A stretch of 64,000 bases of DNA, taken from Deinococcus sp. HSC-46F16. GTDB lineage: Bacteria; Deinococcota; Deinococci; Deinococcales; Deinococcaceae. The notes below the pieces were generated by a model that had not been told where the DNA came from, made no database searches, and saw only the letters and a program-made list of their open reading frames with translations. Position 1 is the first letter of the stretch; every line of letters starts with the position of its first letter. The stretch is from assembly GCF_024171495.1 (NCBI RefSeq), contig NZ_JALJZW010000007.1, positions 62,001 through 126,000 of the forward strand, written 5' to 3'. Shown here piece by piece: positions 13,668 through 22,200 of this stretch. Position numbers and translations under genes: made by a program.

Positions 13668-13994
13668 TCACAGCGCCCCCCGCCAGCGGCTCCCGTCCCA
13701 GTACTCCCAGCGCCAGGTCGTCAGGGTCCACAGCTCGCGGGGCGGGATGTTGGTCTTGGTGCGGGTCACGTCCCAGGCGCCGATCTCGGGCTTGACGGGC
13801 TGGTACGGCGCACCGTTGCGCTTGACGTTGATCGTGCTGGACTTGCGGACGCGGGCCGCGCCTTTGCAGGTCGTGGGCAGGCGGGGGACGGCCTTGTAGA
13901 CCGCACCGAAGTGGTAGTCCCGGTAGACGATGACGGGGCAGTAGGTGGTGGGTTGTTGGGCGCTGAGCAGCAGCGCCAGGGTCAGGGGGGACAT
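13668..13994 (-). CDS. Probable secreted phage protein, 108 aa
   Basis: Short hydrophobic N-terminus (MSPLTLALLLSAQQ) that may act as a signal peptide, then a polar domain with Tyr/Trp (VIVYRDYHFGAVYKAVPRL... WRWEYWDGSRW) and two cysteines. The ATG at 13994 has GGAGG upstream. It is the first gene behind late-promoter motif P1. That promoter also creates a tiny leaderless frame (MEAPCPP) ending just past this start, which could couple translation. Confidence 0.6.
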   Translation of the reverse strand: MSPLTLALLLSAQQPTTYCPVIVYRDYHFGAVYKAVPRLPTTCKGAARVRKSSTINVKRNGAPYQPVKPEIGAWDVTRTKTNIPPRELWTLTTWRWEYWDGSRWRGAL

Positions 13995-14012
13995 GGGGCC
14001 TCCATGCCCCTC

Positions 14013-14040
14013 AGGCTGCCTGTGGGGGTGACACCCGGCA
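14013..14040 (-). promoter_or_regulatory. Late promoter motif P1
   Basis: Minus strand TGCCGGGTGTCA (14040-14029) with the downstream box CAGCCT at 14018-14013, at the same spacing as the other copies. It drives the secreted protein, membrane proteins, endolysin and holin candidate. It is preceded by a terminator hairpin. Confidence 0.6.
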
Positions 14041-14055
14041 GGAAGGGGCAAAGGA

Positions 14056-14079
14056 AGACCCCCGCCCCCGCGCGGGGGC
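14056..14079 (-). terminator. Terminator preceding late motif P1
   Basis: Seven-bp G/C stem GCCCCCG/CGGGGGC (14064-14070 with 14073-14079) overlapping the stop of the 61-aa gene, followed on the minus strand by a T/C-rich tail (GGTCTTCCTTT). Confidence 0.55.
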
Positions 14080-14264
14080 TACGGCACCAGCCGCAACAGC
14101 TCGTCGAGGGTCTTCAGCAGCGGCGAGAGGTGGTGCCACGCTGCCCCCACCATCACCACGTTGACCACGAGGAGCGCCCACCAGAATCGGGAGCGCCCCC
14201 GCGTGTGGAGCAGACTGGCGGCGGCAAAGCCTGCTCCACACGCGGCCAAGGTCAGAGTCAGCAT
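14079..14264 (-). CDS. Small two-TM membrane protein, 61 aa
   Basis: Residues 3-19 (TLTLAACGAGFAAASLL) and 28-44 (WWALLVVNVVMVGAAW) are hydrophobic, joined by a basic turn HTRGRSR. TGATG overlap with the fibre gene upstream. Unrecognised; holin-like size and shape, but it lies before the late promoter of the lysis genes. Confidence 0.6.
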   Translation of the reverse strand: MLTLTLAACGAGFAAASLLHTRGRSRFWWALLVVNVVMVGAAWHHLSPLLKTLDELLRLVP

Positions 14265-16534
14265 CACGCGTCCGCCTCCCACGCCACGGTGACTGTCACC
14301 CCGGCAGGCGGAGCGGGCGTCACCCCCACCACGATCAGGTCGGAGTTGGAGGCGAGCCGTGCATAGGCCTGGCCCGCATAGTCGCCCCCCGCCGTGCCCA
14401 TGATCATCGCCCGCAGCATCCCCGGCTGCTGCCCCAGGCCGTGCTCCGGCTGCCCGAAGGAATTGACGCTGTCGACGTAGACCTTTCCCCGCGTCTTGAG
14501 CGGCCCCTCGGTGGTCCGGACCCCGGTGAGGTGCGCGGTGCCGCCGTCCTGCATGACCGGGGTGGTCGTCCCGATGGCCCGCAGGTCGTGCCCGCTGATC
14601 CGGCTCCCCGAGGCGGCATACACCCCGAACCGCTGCCCGCCCGCCCGCACGCCGCGCAGCTCCACCACGCTGTTCCGGGTGGCGAGCACCCCGGCCTGCG
14701 TGCCGTTGCCGCCGTAGTCGCCTCCCACCAGAGTCGCCCGCGTGTTGTCGAGGTGGAGGCCCCCCGCCCCGTTGCCCCGGCTGGTGAGGGGGCCGAGCTC
14801 CAGCCCCACCGTGTCCACGGCGTACAGCCCCGCGTCCGCGTTGTCCGCCAGCATGCCCCCGAGGATGCGGATATCGTCCCCGTCGTTGATGCTGATGGCG
14901 TCCCGGCGGTAGGTGTTGTGGCCCTGGATGCTCGCCACGCCCACCCCGGTGCGTCTCGCGGTGACGGTCCCCAGGGTGATGTTGCGGGCCGGGCGACCTG
15001 CCCCATAGCGCAGGGAGGCCGCGTGCGTCCGGCTGCCCGCGATGGCGAGCGCCCCGGCCACGATGTCGGCGGCGTCCAGCGTGCCCCCCGAGAGGTTGAT
15101 GTCCTCGACGCCGTAGAGGGTCAGCAGGTGGGGGAGGGAGTACCCGACGAGGACCCGAACGCCCTCCCGCATCTCGTACACCGCCTCGCGCCGCGTGGCG
15201 TCCCGCCCGACCAGCGTGCCGCTGAGGGTGTGCCCACGCTGGTAGCCGCGTGCCGACTCCTGGAAGGCCACCGCGTCGTCCCGGAACCGCTCATAGCGGT
15301 GCGCCCCGATGATCTGGAAGTCCTCGCCCGCGCCGAAGAAGGTGCAGAAAGTCCCCCAAGAGTCGAACCCCTGGAGGTTTTCCATGATGAGGCCGATGGT
15401 GGGGTCGTCCTCGGGGGAGTCCGAGAACAGCCCGGCCAGGGGGATGTTGCGGAACACGAGGCCGGAGACGCGGGCATAGTGCGAGCCGGACACGTCGATG
15501 CCCACCGTGCCGATCAGGTGCTGGTCGCTGTTCTGATCGAGCGTGAAATTGAGGAGCTGGGCGTGCTCATGCGGCCCCACCACGTCGGCCAGCCGGAACA
15601 TGTGGCCGTACTGCTGGTTTTTCACGGCGTTGCGGACCACAGTGGCCGGGCCGTCGCCCCGGAACACCTGCCCCGGCCACAGCCGCAGGCCCGCGTTGCC
15701 GCTGGCGGGGGTGTCGTGGCTGATCGTGTAGGGACCGGCCTCGGCGGGGAGGTACATCTCCCGGCGGTCCCGGTGCAGCGCCAGGGCCTCGTTGAGCCGG
15801 TAGGCGCGTTCGGTGGGGGTGGCGATGCCCCTCAGCACGTCGGGGGCGTACACCGGCCCCCGGTTGCGCAGGGTCGTGGCGGTGACCGTCGGCTCCCCTA
15901 CGGGCACCCATGCGGGGGCCACCTGTTCACCTCGCCCGTAGATGGCGCCAGTCGGATAGGCCACGATCTGCACGGCGCCGTTCTGGACCAGCGACCCGAT
16001 GATGTACTCGGGCTGGCCCCTGGCCGTCCATTGGGCATAGGTGGGAGCGGCGAGGGCAGCGGTCAAGGACCGAAATTCCGGGTCTACCCCGGCGATTTTC
16101 AGGGCCTCGGCCTGGGTCTGCCGCAGCTCGGGCAGCAGCGTCTGCCCCTCGGTGAGCAGCCCGGTCAGCGACCCCAGCATCTCCGGCGTGGCGAGTTGCG
16201 CTTGCCCAGCCCGCAGCAGGGCCACCACGTCGATCTCGCCCGCCACCGCACCCGGCGTGAAGGTCACGCTGCTGACAGCGGTCCGCCCCCGTTTGACCGT
16301 CAGGCGGTAGGTGATGCCCGCGACCTCGGTGGAGTTGAGGCGGTAGGGCGAGCCGTCCTCGCTGACGGCCCACCCCGCCTCGTTGATGCGCCCGACTGGG
16401 AAGCCCACGCGGGCGCTCACCCCATCCTGCCCGATGGCCCCGTGCGGCCCGTCGGCCGTGATCTCGAAGGTCAGGTCGGAGTCGTCCCCGTCGCGGGCGT
16501 GCTTGTAGTTCAGGACTGGCAGCGTGGCCGTCAT
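14264..16534 (-). CDS. Tail fibre / tailspike with right-handed beta-helix
   Basis: A 756-aa receptor-binding protein candidate. The N-terminal ~110 residues (TATLPVLNYKHARDGDDSD...) look like an attachment domain. A middle segment is helical (LLTEGQTLLPELRQTQAEAL). From about residue 210 it has pectate-lyase-like repeats of short beta strands with Asn/Gly turns (VVRNAVKNQ... ISINDGDDIRILGGMLADN... GVYAASGSRISGHDL), typical of parallel beta-helix spikes that bind or cut surface polysaccharide. The start overlaps the Dit-like gene (ATGA). Confidence 0.8.
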   Translation of the reverse strand: MTATLPVLNYKHARDGDDSDLTFEITADGPHGAIGQDGVSARVGFPVGRINEAGWAVSEDGSPYRLNSTEVAGITYRLTVKRGRTAVSSVTFTPGAVAGEIDVVALLRAGQAQLATPEMLGSLTGLLTEGQTLLPELRQTQAEALKIAGVDPEFRSLTAALAAPTYAQWTARGQPEYIIGSLVQNGAVQIVAYPTGAIYGRGEQVAPAWVPVGEPTVTATTLRNRGPVYAPDVLRGIATPTERAYRLNEALALHRDRREMYLPAEAGPYTISHDTPASGNAGLRLWPGQVFRGDGPATVVRNAVKNQQYGHMFRLADVVGPHEHAQLLNFTLDQNSDQHLIGTVGIDVSGSHYARVSGLVFRNIPLAGLFSDSPEDDPTIGLIMENLQGFDSWGTFCTFFGAGEDFQIIGAHRYERFRDDAVAFQESARGYQRGHTLSGTLVGRDATRREAVYEMREGVRVLVGYSLPHLLTLYGVEDINLSGGTLDAADIVAGALAIAGSRTHAASLRYGAGRPARNITLGTVTARRTGVGVASIQGHNTYRRDAISINDGDDIRILGGMLADNADAGLYAVDTVGLELGPLTSRGNGAGGLHLDNTRATLVGGDYGGNGTQAGVLATRNSVVELRGVRAGGQRFGVYAASGSRISGHDLRAIGTTTPVMQDGGTAHLTGVRTTEGPLKTRGKVYVDSVNSFGQPEHGLGQQPGMLRAMIMGTAGGDYAGQAYARLASNSDLIVVGVTPAPPAGVTVTVAWEADA

Positions 16535-17286
16535 AGGTCTCCTTCCCTCCAGGCGACTTCGGCCGCCGCACCGGGCGCCGTCAGTGTCAGGGAGCGCGTG
16601 CCCGGTTCCAGATGCGGCAGCGGCCCGGTCACGTACAGCGACACGTCCGCCCCGTTCAGGGTCGCGGACCACCCCCGGCGGCTGTCCAGCGTGAGCGTCT
16701 GCCCTGCCGGGACCGTGCTGCGCCAGATCGTCAGCCCGGCGTCACTGAGGATGCTGGGGTTGGTGACAGCCGCCCCTCCCGCCGTGAGGCTCACCCGCAG
16801 CCCGGTGGGAGCCTGCCCCCCAATTCGCACCGCCTGGGGCGCTCCGACCACGAGCGGGCGAGGAGCCACGTCGGTCCAGAAGTAAGGCGAGGTGCACTCC
16901 AGCGTCAGTTCCACCTCGCCGCCCGACTGCGGGGACCCCTGGAAGCTGCGCCGCACGCTGCTCACCCCCGCGATTTCCAGCGTCCCGCCCGGCGTGCGGG
17001 TGTAGGTGCCGATCTGATCGGCCAGGCCCACCAGCTCGCGCTGGAGCGCGAAGGCGTCGTCGTGCGTGCGGCCCCAGGTGCCCAGTGTGACCACAAGCTG
17101 CCCCGCCCTGGGGCGCCGCTCGCCGATGAAGACCTTCTGCCCGGTGCCCGGCACTTCCTCCACCCCGCCGATGGGCACGAGGTCCGGCAGGCCCTCCCGC
17201 TTGACCGCCAGCACCTGTTCCCGCGTCTGACGGTGCAGCGCGATCAGCTCGCGCCCCTCCCGGTCTCCCAGTATCCGCTCGATCAT
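16531..17286 (-). CDS. Distal tail protein (Dit-like)
   Basis: A 251-aa protein in the position of Dit in siphoviruses: after the tape measure and hub genes, before the fibre. Features fit a phage tail-family fold: beta-rich N-terminal half (GTGQKVFIGERR... RAGQLVVTLGTWGRT) with the ELTLECTSPYFW stretch seen in Dit N-domains, then a galectin-like C-terminal half ending with SLTLTAPGAAAEVAW. Dit normally precedes the hub gene; here it follows it, so the call rests on residues as well as context. Confidence 0.65.
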   Translation of the reverse strand: MIERILGDREGRELIALHRQTREQVLAVKREGLPDLVPIGGVEEVPGTGQKVFIGERRPRAGQLVVTLGTWGRTHDDAFALQRELVGLADQIGTYTRTPGGTLEIAGVSSVRRSFQGSPQSGGEVELTLECTSPYFWTDVAPRPLVVGAPQAVRIGGQAPTGLRVSLTAGGAAVTNPSILSDAGLTIWRSTVPAGQTLTLDSRRGWSATLNGADVSLYVTGPLPHLEPGTRSLTLTAPGAAAEVAWREGDL

Positions 17287-19259
17287 CCCTCTCCCCCCGG
17301 CCTGTTCTGAAGCCGCTGCACCCGCTCAATGCCCTCGAAGGCCCGCCGCAGCGCCTGTGTGCCGTTCAGCGCCTGCGGCGTGCCCGCCTCGATAAAGCTG
17401 CGCCCCGCCGTGAGGTCGTAGACGCCCCGCGTCACCTGAAGCACCGTCTCCCCGTCCTCGTCGTCGAAACCCGCCACGCCCGACACTTCCAGCCGCCGCA
17501 GGTCCGGGTAACGCCCCACCCAGGACCGCACCGGGCTGAGCAGCGGTTGCAGCCGCCCGATGGCGTAGGCGAGCAGCCCCGCCTCGTCGCTGAGGTTGAC
17601 GCCGATCCAGCCCATGTCGGCCACGCTGCCCGTGAGGATCAGGTCGGAGAGTTTGGCCGCATGGGGCAGCGCCCACACCCGCCGCCCGGTGTCGGGGTCA
17701 TCGTCCTGGCGGGTCAGCGCCACGGTCGCGGGGGGCGAGACGGACAGGTCCACGGCCTCGACGGCCGTGACGCTGGCGCCGGTGGTCACGGTGTCGCCCG
17801 CGTGCCACTTGCGGACGATCAGGAACCCCACCCGCACCGAGGTCGGGGCCTGCCACGGCCGCTGGGTGTAGCGGTGGCCCTGGGGGGTGGCGACGAGCTG
17901 CCCCGGCACCACCCCGCGCACGGCCGGGACCGCCGCACTCGCCACCGTGCCCCGAATGGCCGGGCCGTCCGGCACCGGGGCGTCGGTCAGCAGGCCAAAC
18001 CCGTGCGGGTGCCCCTGCCCCGCGTTCAGCCGGGCATTGTAGTCCGCCGTGTCGTAGCTCACCTGCACCGTGGCGTTGCCGGGAAACAGGTAGGTCTGCC
18101 CGGTCGTGGTGTGCACGAAGGCCCCCCCGGTGGGCGTGGCGGGCCTGGCGGGGGCGAGCGCCCCGTTCACCGTCGCGACGACCGTCACCCCCGCCGTCGC
18201 CCCGGTCACGTTGAGGCTGTACTGGTCCCCCATGCTCCCCGCCGGGAGGGTGATGGCCTCCTGCCCCACCGCGAGCAGCGGCAGTGTCTCGCCGTACAGC
18301 GCCGTGGTGTCGAGGTTCAGCCCGTCCACTAGCCGCCCGGCCCAGGCGGGCGTGTAGGCGGGGTGCTGCGCCGTCTGGAGGGCCACGAGGTTCGGGCCGT
18401 CCGGGTGCCGCAGCCCCAGCGTCACGGTCTCGGTCTCCCCCGCGTAGGGGTTGACCAGCGTGGTCGTCACGCTGCTGGGGAGGGTGTCCATCAGCCACGA
18501 CTCCCCCAGCAGCAACACGTCCGGCGTGTACTTGTACTCGAAAAAGGCGGGCGCCCCGCTGGGTTTGGTGTAGCCGAAGCGGATGCAGTTGGCGTACTCG
18601 CCCGTCTCGCCGGGGGGCCGGTCAGAGTCGATACGTGGGAAGCGGTGCGCGAGGTCGTCGGTGAGCACATGCACGCCCACCCGCGCCCGCGCGTCCACAC
18701 CCCAGGTGCCGCCCTGGGTAGCAGCGAGCCCCTGCCCGAAAGCGTCGGCCACGAGTTCCGAGAGCGTCAGCGCCCGCAGGGTCACGTCAAGGTCGGGCAG
18801 CTCGCCCACCGTCACGCCGGGAGGCAGCACTGCGCGGGCCAGCACACCCTGAAAGTAGGGGCGGAAGCGGGCCTCCCAGGGCAGAACGGTCCCGTCCGGC
18901 CCCACGTCGCTCTTCCAGCGGGCACGGCCCACGCGCTCCTTGAGCCCGGCCAGCGCCAGCGCGACCTGACGGTCTTTGATGCGTGGCTCGTTGGTGACCT
19001 CTCCCAGGTAGATCGGGTCGGGATTCCCGTCCGCGAGGTACACGCGCACCCAGTCGCGCGGGGCGAGGCGCTGGCCGGGCGAGCGCGGGATGCCGCTGAG
19101 GTTGAGGCTGCCCGTGCCGGAGAAGCCGCCCGGCAGCACTTCCAACTTGCCGCCCAGCGGGGCAATCTCTCCTTCCCCGTAGAGGCCCCCCGCCCGCTGG
19201 AAAACGCTGGCGAAGGGGAGCGTGGCTCCCGGACGGCTGAACGTCACCCAGTACCTCAT
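17283..19259 (-). CDS. Tail hub / tail-associated protein
   Basis: A 658-aa protein directly after the tape measure gene, with 4-base overlaps at both ends. The first ~230 residues (WVTFSRPGATLPFASVF... LNLSGIPRSPGQRLAPRDWVRVY... YLGEVTNEPRIKDRQV) resemble the hub domain of baseplate proteins (gp27/gp44 group), which define the operating frame of a tail tip. The rest is beta-rich, with no obvious enzymatic motif. It probably forms the tail tip with the Dit-like protein and anchors the fibre. Confidence 0.65.
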   Translation of the reverse strand: MRYWVTFSRPGATLPFASVFQRAGGLYGEGEIAPLGGKLEVLPGGFSGTGSLNLSGIPRSPGQRLAPRDWVRVYLADGNPDPIYLGEVTNEPRIKDRQVALALAGLKERVGRARWKSDVGPDGTVLPWEARFRPYFQGVLARAVLPPGVTVGELPDLDVTLRALTLSELVADAFGQGLAATQGGTWGVDARARVGVHVLTDDLAHRFPRIDSDRPPGETGEYANCIRFGYTKPSGAPAFFEYKYTPDVLLLGESWLMDTLPSSVTTTLVNPYAGETETVTLGLRHPDGPNLVALQTAQHPAYTPAWAGRLVDGLNLDTTALYGETLPLLAVGQEAITLPAGSMGDQYSLNVTGATAGVTVVATVNGALAPARPATPTGGAFVHTTTGQTYLFPGNATVQVSYDTADYNARLNAGQGHPHGFGLLTDAPVPDGPAIRGTVASAAVPAVRGVVPGQLVATPQGHRYTQRPWQAPTSVRVGFLIVRKWHAGDTVTTGASVTAVEAVDLSVSPPATVALTRQDDDPDTGRRVWALPHAAKLSDLILTGSVADMGWIGVNLSDEAGLLAYAIGRLQPLLSPVRSWVGRYPDLRRLEVSGVAGFDDEDGETVLQVTRGVYDLTAGRSFIEAGTPQALNGTQALRRAFEGIERVQRLQNRPGGEG

Positions 19260-22200
19260 CCGCCGAACCTCACGAACGCGGCCCGCAGCGGGTCATCCAG
19301 CCGCAGGGTAGGCGCGGCCTGCACCACAGTGGTCTGGGTGTACTGGATTCCCTTCACGGCCCGCGTGTTGTCGCGCACGGCCCCCGTCAGGTCGGGAATG
19401 GCGCGGTTCAGCGCGGCGAGCAGCGGCCCGAGAGTGGTCTGCATTTCGACGGCGAGGCCCGGCACCATCCGCCCGATCTGCTCGATGATCGAGGTCGGGT
19501 CCAGTCCCCGCGTGATGGCGTCCCCAAGCTGATCGAAGAAGGGGTCGAGGCGGGCGAGCAGGCCCTTGACCGCTGCCCCGTCCTTGATGGCCTGGGCGAT
19601 GCGGTCGCGGATGCCGGAGTACAGCGCCTCCAGCGGGCTGTCCCCGCGCAGCAGGGCGTCCACGCCCCCCATCAGGCTCTGCCGCCACGACTGGCGGGTC
19701 TGTTCCTGCTGCTCGGCGAGGCGGCGCTGCTCTTCGGCGGCACGTTCCGCGAGCTGGCGCTGATGCTCGGCCACCATCAGGTCGAGGGCCTGCTGCGCTT
19801 CCTGCCGCTTGAGGGCATGTTCTTCGGTCAGCACGTCGATCTGATCCTGGGTCAGCCCCTCGGCGGCGAGGGCGGCGGCGTGTTCGGCTTCCAGACGGCG
19901 CAGGGTCAATTCCAGGCGGCGGCGCTCGAAGGCCTCCTGAATCCGGAAGCGCTCCTCGTCGCTCTGGACACCCGCCAGAGCCACCTGTTCCTCCAGGCGC
20001 AGGGCCAGCTCGGCATTGTTCAGGCGGCGGCTCGCCACGTCGCGCTCACGGGCCAGGGCACGCTCGCGCACCTGGGCGTCGTACTCGGCCTGGGTCAGCG
20101 CGAGCTGGGCCTCGTACTCGGCCTGAATGGCGGCGATCTGTTCCTCGGTGAGTCCGGCGGCGTCCAGTTCCGCCTTCATCTGGGCGCGAATCCGGTTGAG
20201 CGCGAGGTCGAGCTTGCGGCGCTCGTATTCCTCGGTGCTGATGAGCCTCTGGGTCTGGAGGAGCTTGAGCAGCGTCTCCTCGGTGTTCAGGCGCCGCTGG
20301 GCGAGGTCGCGCAGCACTTCCGGGGATGGCCCGGCCCCCCCGGTGGGCGTGCTCAGCACCTCGCTCACGGCCTGCCCCGCCTCGACGAGGGCGTCCAGCT
20401 CGGGTTTCAGCCCGGCGAGCCCCGTTTTGAACTCGGCCAGGGCGCTCTGAATCAGGTCGCGGTTGCCCGACTTGAACGCCGCGATGAGCCCCTGCACCAG
20501 TGGCCCCATCAGCGCGGCCACGCCTGCGCTGTTCAGGAAAGCCTCCGTCAGCCCACTGAGCGCCGCGTCCTTCAGCTTGGTGGTGATGGCCTTTTCGAGG
20601 ATAGAGCTGTCGCCCTTCTCCACGGCCTCCGCCAGCCCCCCCTGCACGCCGCCTACGACCGCGCCCTCGAAGGAGAGCGCGAGCTGCTTGCCCAGCTCGT
20701 CGATCTCTTCCTTGTAGACGTTCTTCTTCCACCACAGGAACCCGGTCTGGGTGTGCGTGACCTGCCGGGTGCCGTAGCCGCTGTCCGAGAACCGGAACTG
20801 GTTGGCGTACTCCTGGGTGCGTTTGACCTCCGCACGGACCTCGGCCGCCTGCCGCGCGAAGCCGGTGAAGATGCTGGTGAAGGCCTGGATTGCCGCCCCG
20901 ATGTAGTCCCCCCGCGCCAGCGCCGAGGCGAATCCCACGAGGTCGCTCACCATGCTGCCCAGCGACTCGCCCCAGCCCTGCGCGACCTCCTCCCCCACCC
21001 CGGCCAGCACCTGCATGGCCGCCACGAGGCCAGGGATCAGCCGCTGCGCGTAATCGCCGAACACGTTGATCTGCGCGACTTTCGCCTCGGTCAGCGCGTC
21101 CTCAGCCGCCTGCACCTCGCCCAGGGCGGCGGCGTAGGCCGGGCCTTCCCTGGTGGTGATCTGCGCGAGCTTCTGCCGGGCCAGCTCCAGCTTCTGGGTC
21201 AGGGCGTCGCGCAGCGCCCCCTGCCCCCGGAGGCCGCCCGACTGCTCGATCTGGCGCCGGGCCTGGGCAATCTGGAAGTCGAGTTTCTGGCCCTTTTCAG
21301 CCGCCTCTTGCAGCCGCCCGAAGGACTTGATGAGCGCTTCGAGCGCCACCTGATCGACCCCAACCTCGCCGCGTAATTTTTCCAGCCGCTTGAGGGTGCC
21401 CGCGAAGGGGCGCTCCTGCTCGCCCATCGCTTCGGCCAACTCGCGCGAGGCCTCCCCCAGCGTGTCCAGCCGCCCGGTGATCACGTCGATGGCCGTAACC
21501 ATCCGCGCCGCCTCTGGCCCGCCCAGGGCTTCCAGTTCCTCGCGCAGCGCAGCCAGGGCATCCCGCGCCGCGTCGCCGGAGAGCGAGCCGTTCTCGATGC
21601 GGTCCAGCACGCTCTGGAAGTTGCCTGCCGCCGCGCCCAGCAGCTTGTCGAAGGCCTCGCCCGCCTCGGTGTCGCCCAGTCGGTCCAGCCGGTCGGCCAG
21701 GCCGTCGATCACCGCGATGAGGTTGCCCGCAATCTCGCCGCCCAGTTCCTGCGCCTGTTCGCGCAGCCCGGCCAGCGCCTCACGCGCCGCGCCGCTGGAA
21801 AGCGTGCCCGCGTCCAGCCCGTCGAGCACCGTCTGGAGGCCCTGGGCGAGGGGGGCCAGCCCCGCGTCCATGTTCTCGATCTGTTGCGCCTCGGCACGGG
21901 CTGCCGCGAGTTCCCCGGCGAGCGTGCGGGCCTCGGCCCCTTCCTGCCGCAGCCCCTCGATGGTGGCCTGAATCCCGGCCCGTTGCTCGGGGTCGCTGGT
22001 CAGCGCCAGCAACGCCTCCAGTCGAGGAATGACGACGTTGTCGAGGGTGTCCGCGAAAGTGGCGGAGGTACGGTCCAACGCCTCCACCTGTTCCGCGATC
22101 TGTCCCACCTCGGTCCAGATGCTGCCGGTGGTGTTGATCTCTAGCGCCCGGCCCATCCCGGCCTGCACCCGGCCGCGCAGCTCATCCCAGGCCTCGTCGT

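Noticed and set aside
14441..16885. Long open frame on the plus strand opposite the tail fibre gene
   Set aside because: It is antisense to a well-supported fibre gene, has Arg/Gly/Pro/His-rich nonsense composition typical of GC-rich shadow frames, and crosses the fibre/Dit junction.
19763..21376. Plus-strand open frame inside the tape measure gene
   Set aside because: Shadow of the tape measure; no Shine-Dalgarno, promoter or recognisable domain. Similar shadows at 23846-25201 and 25610-26947 were dropped for the same reason.
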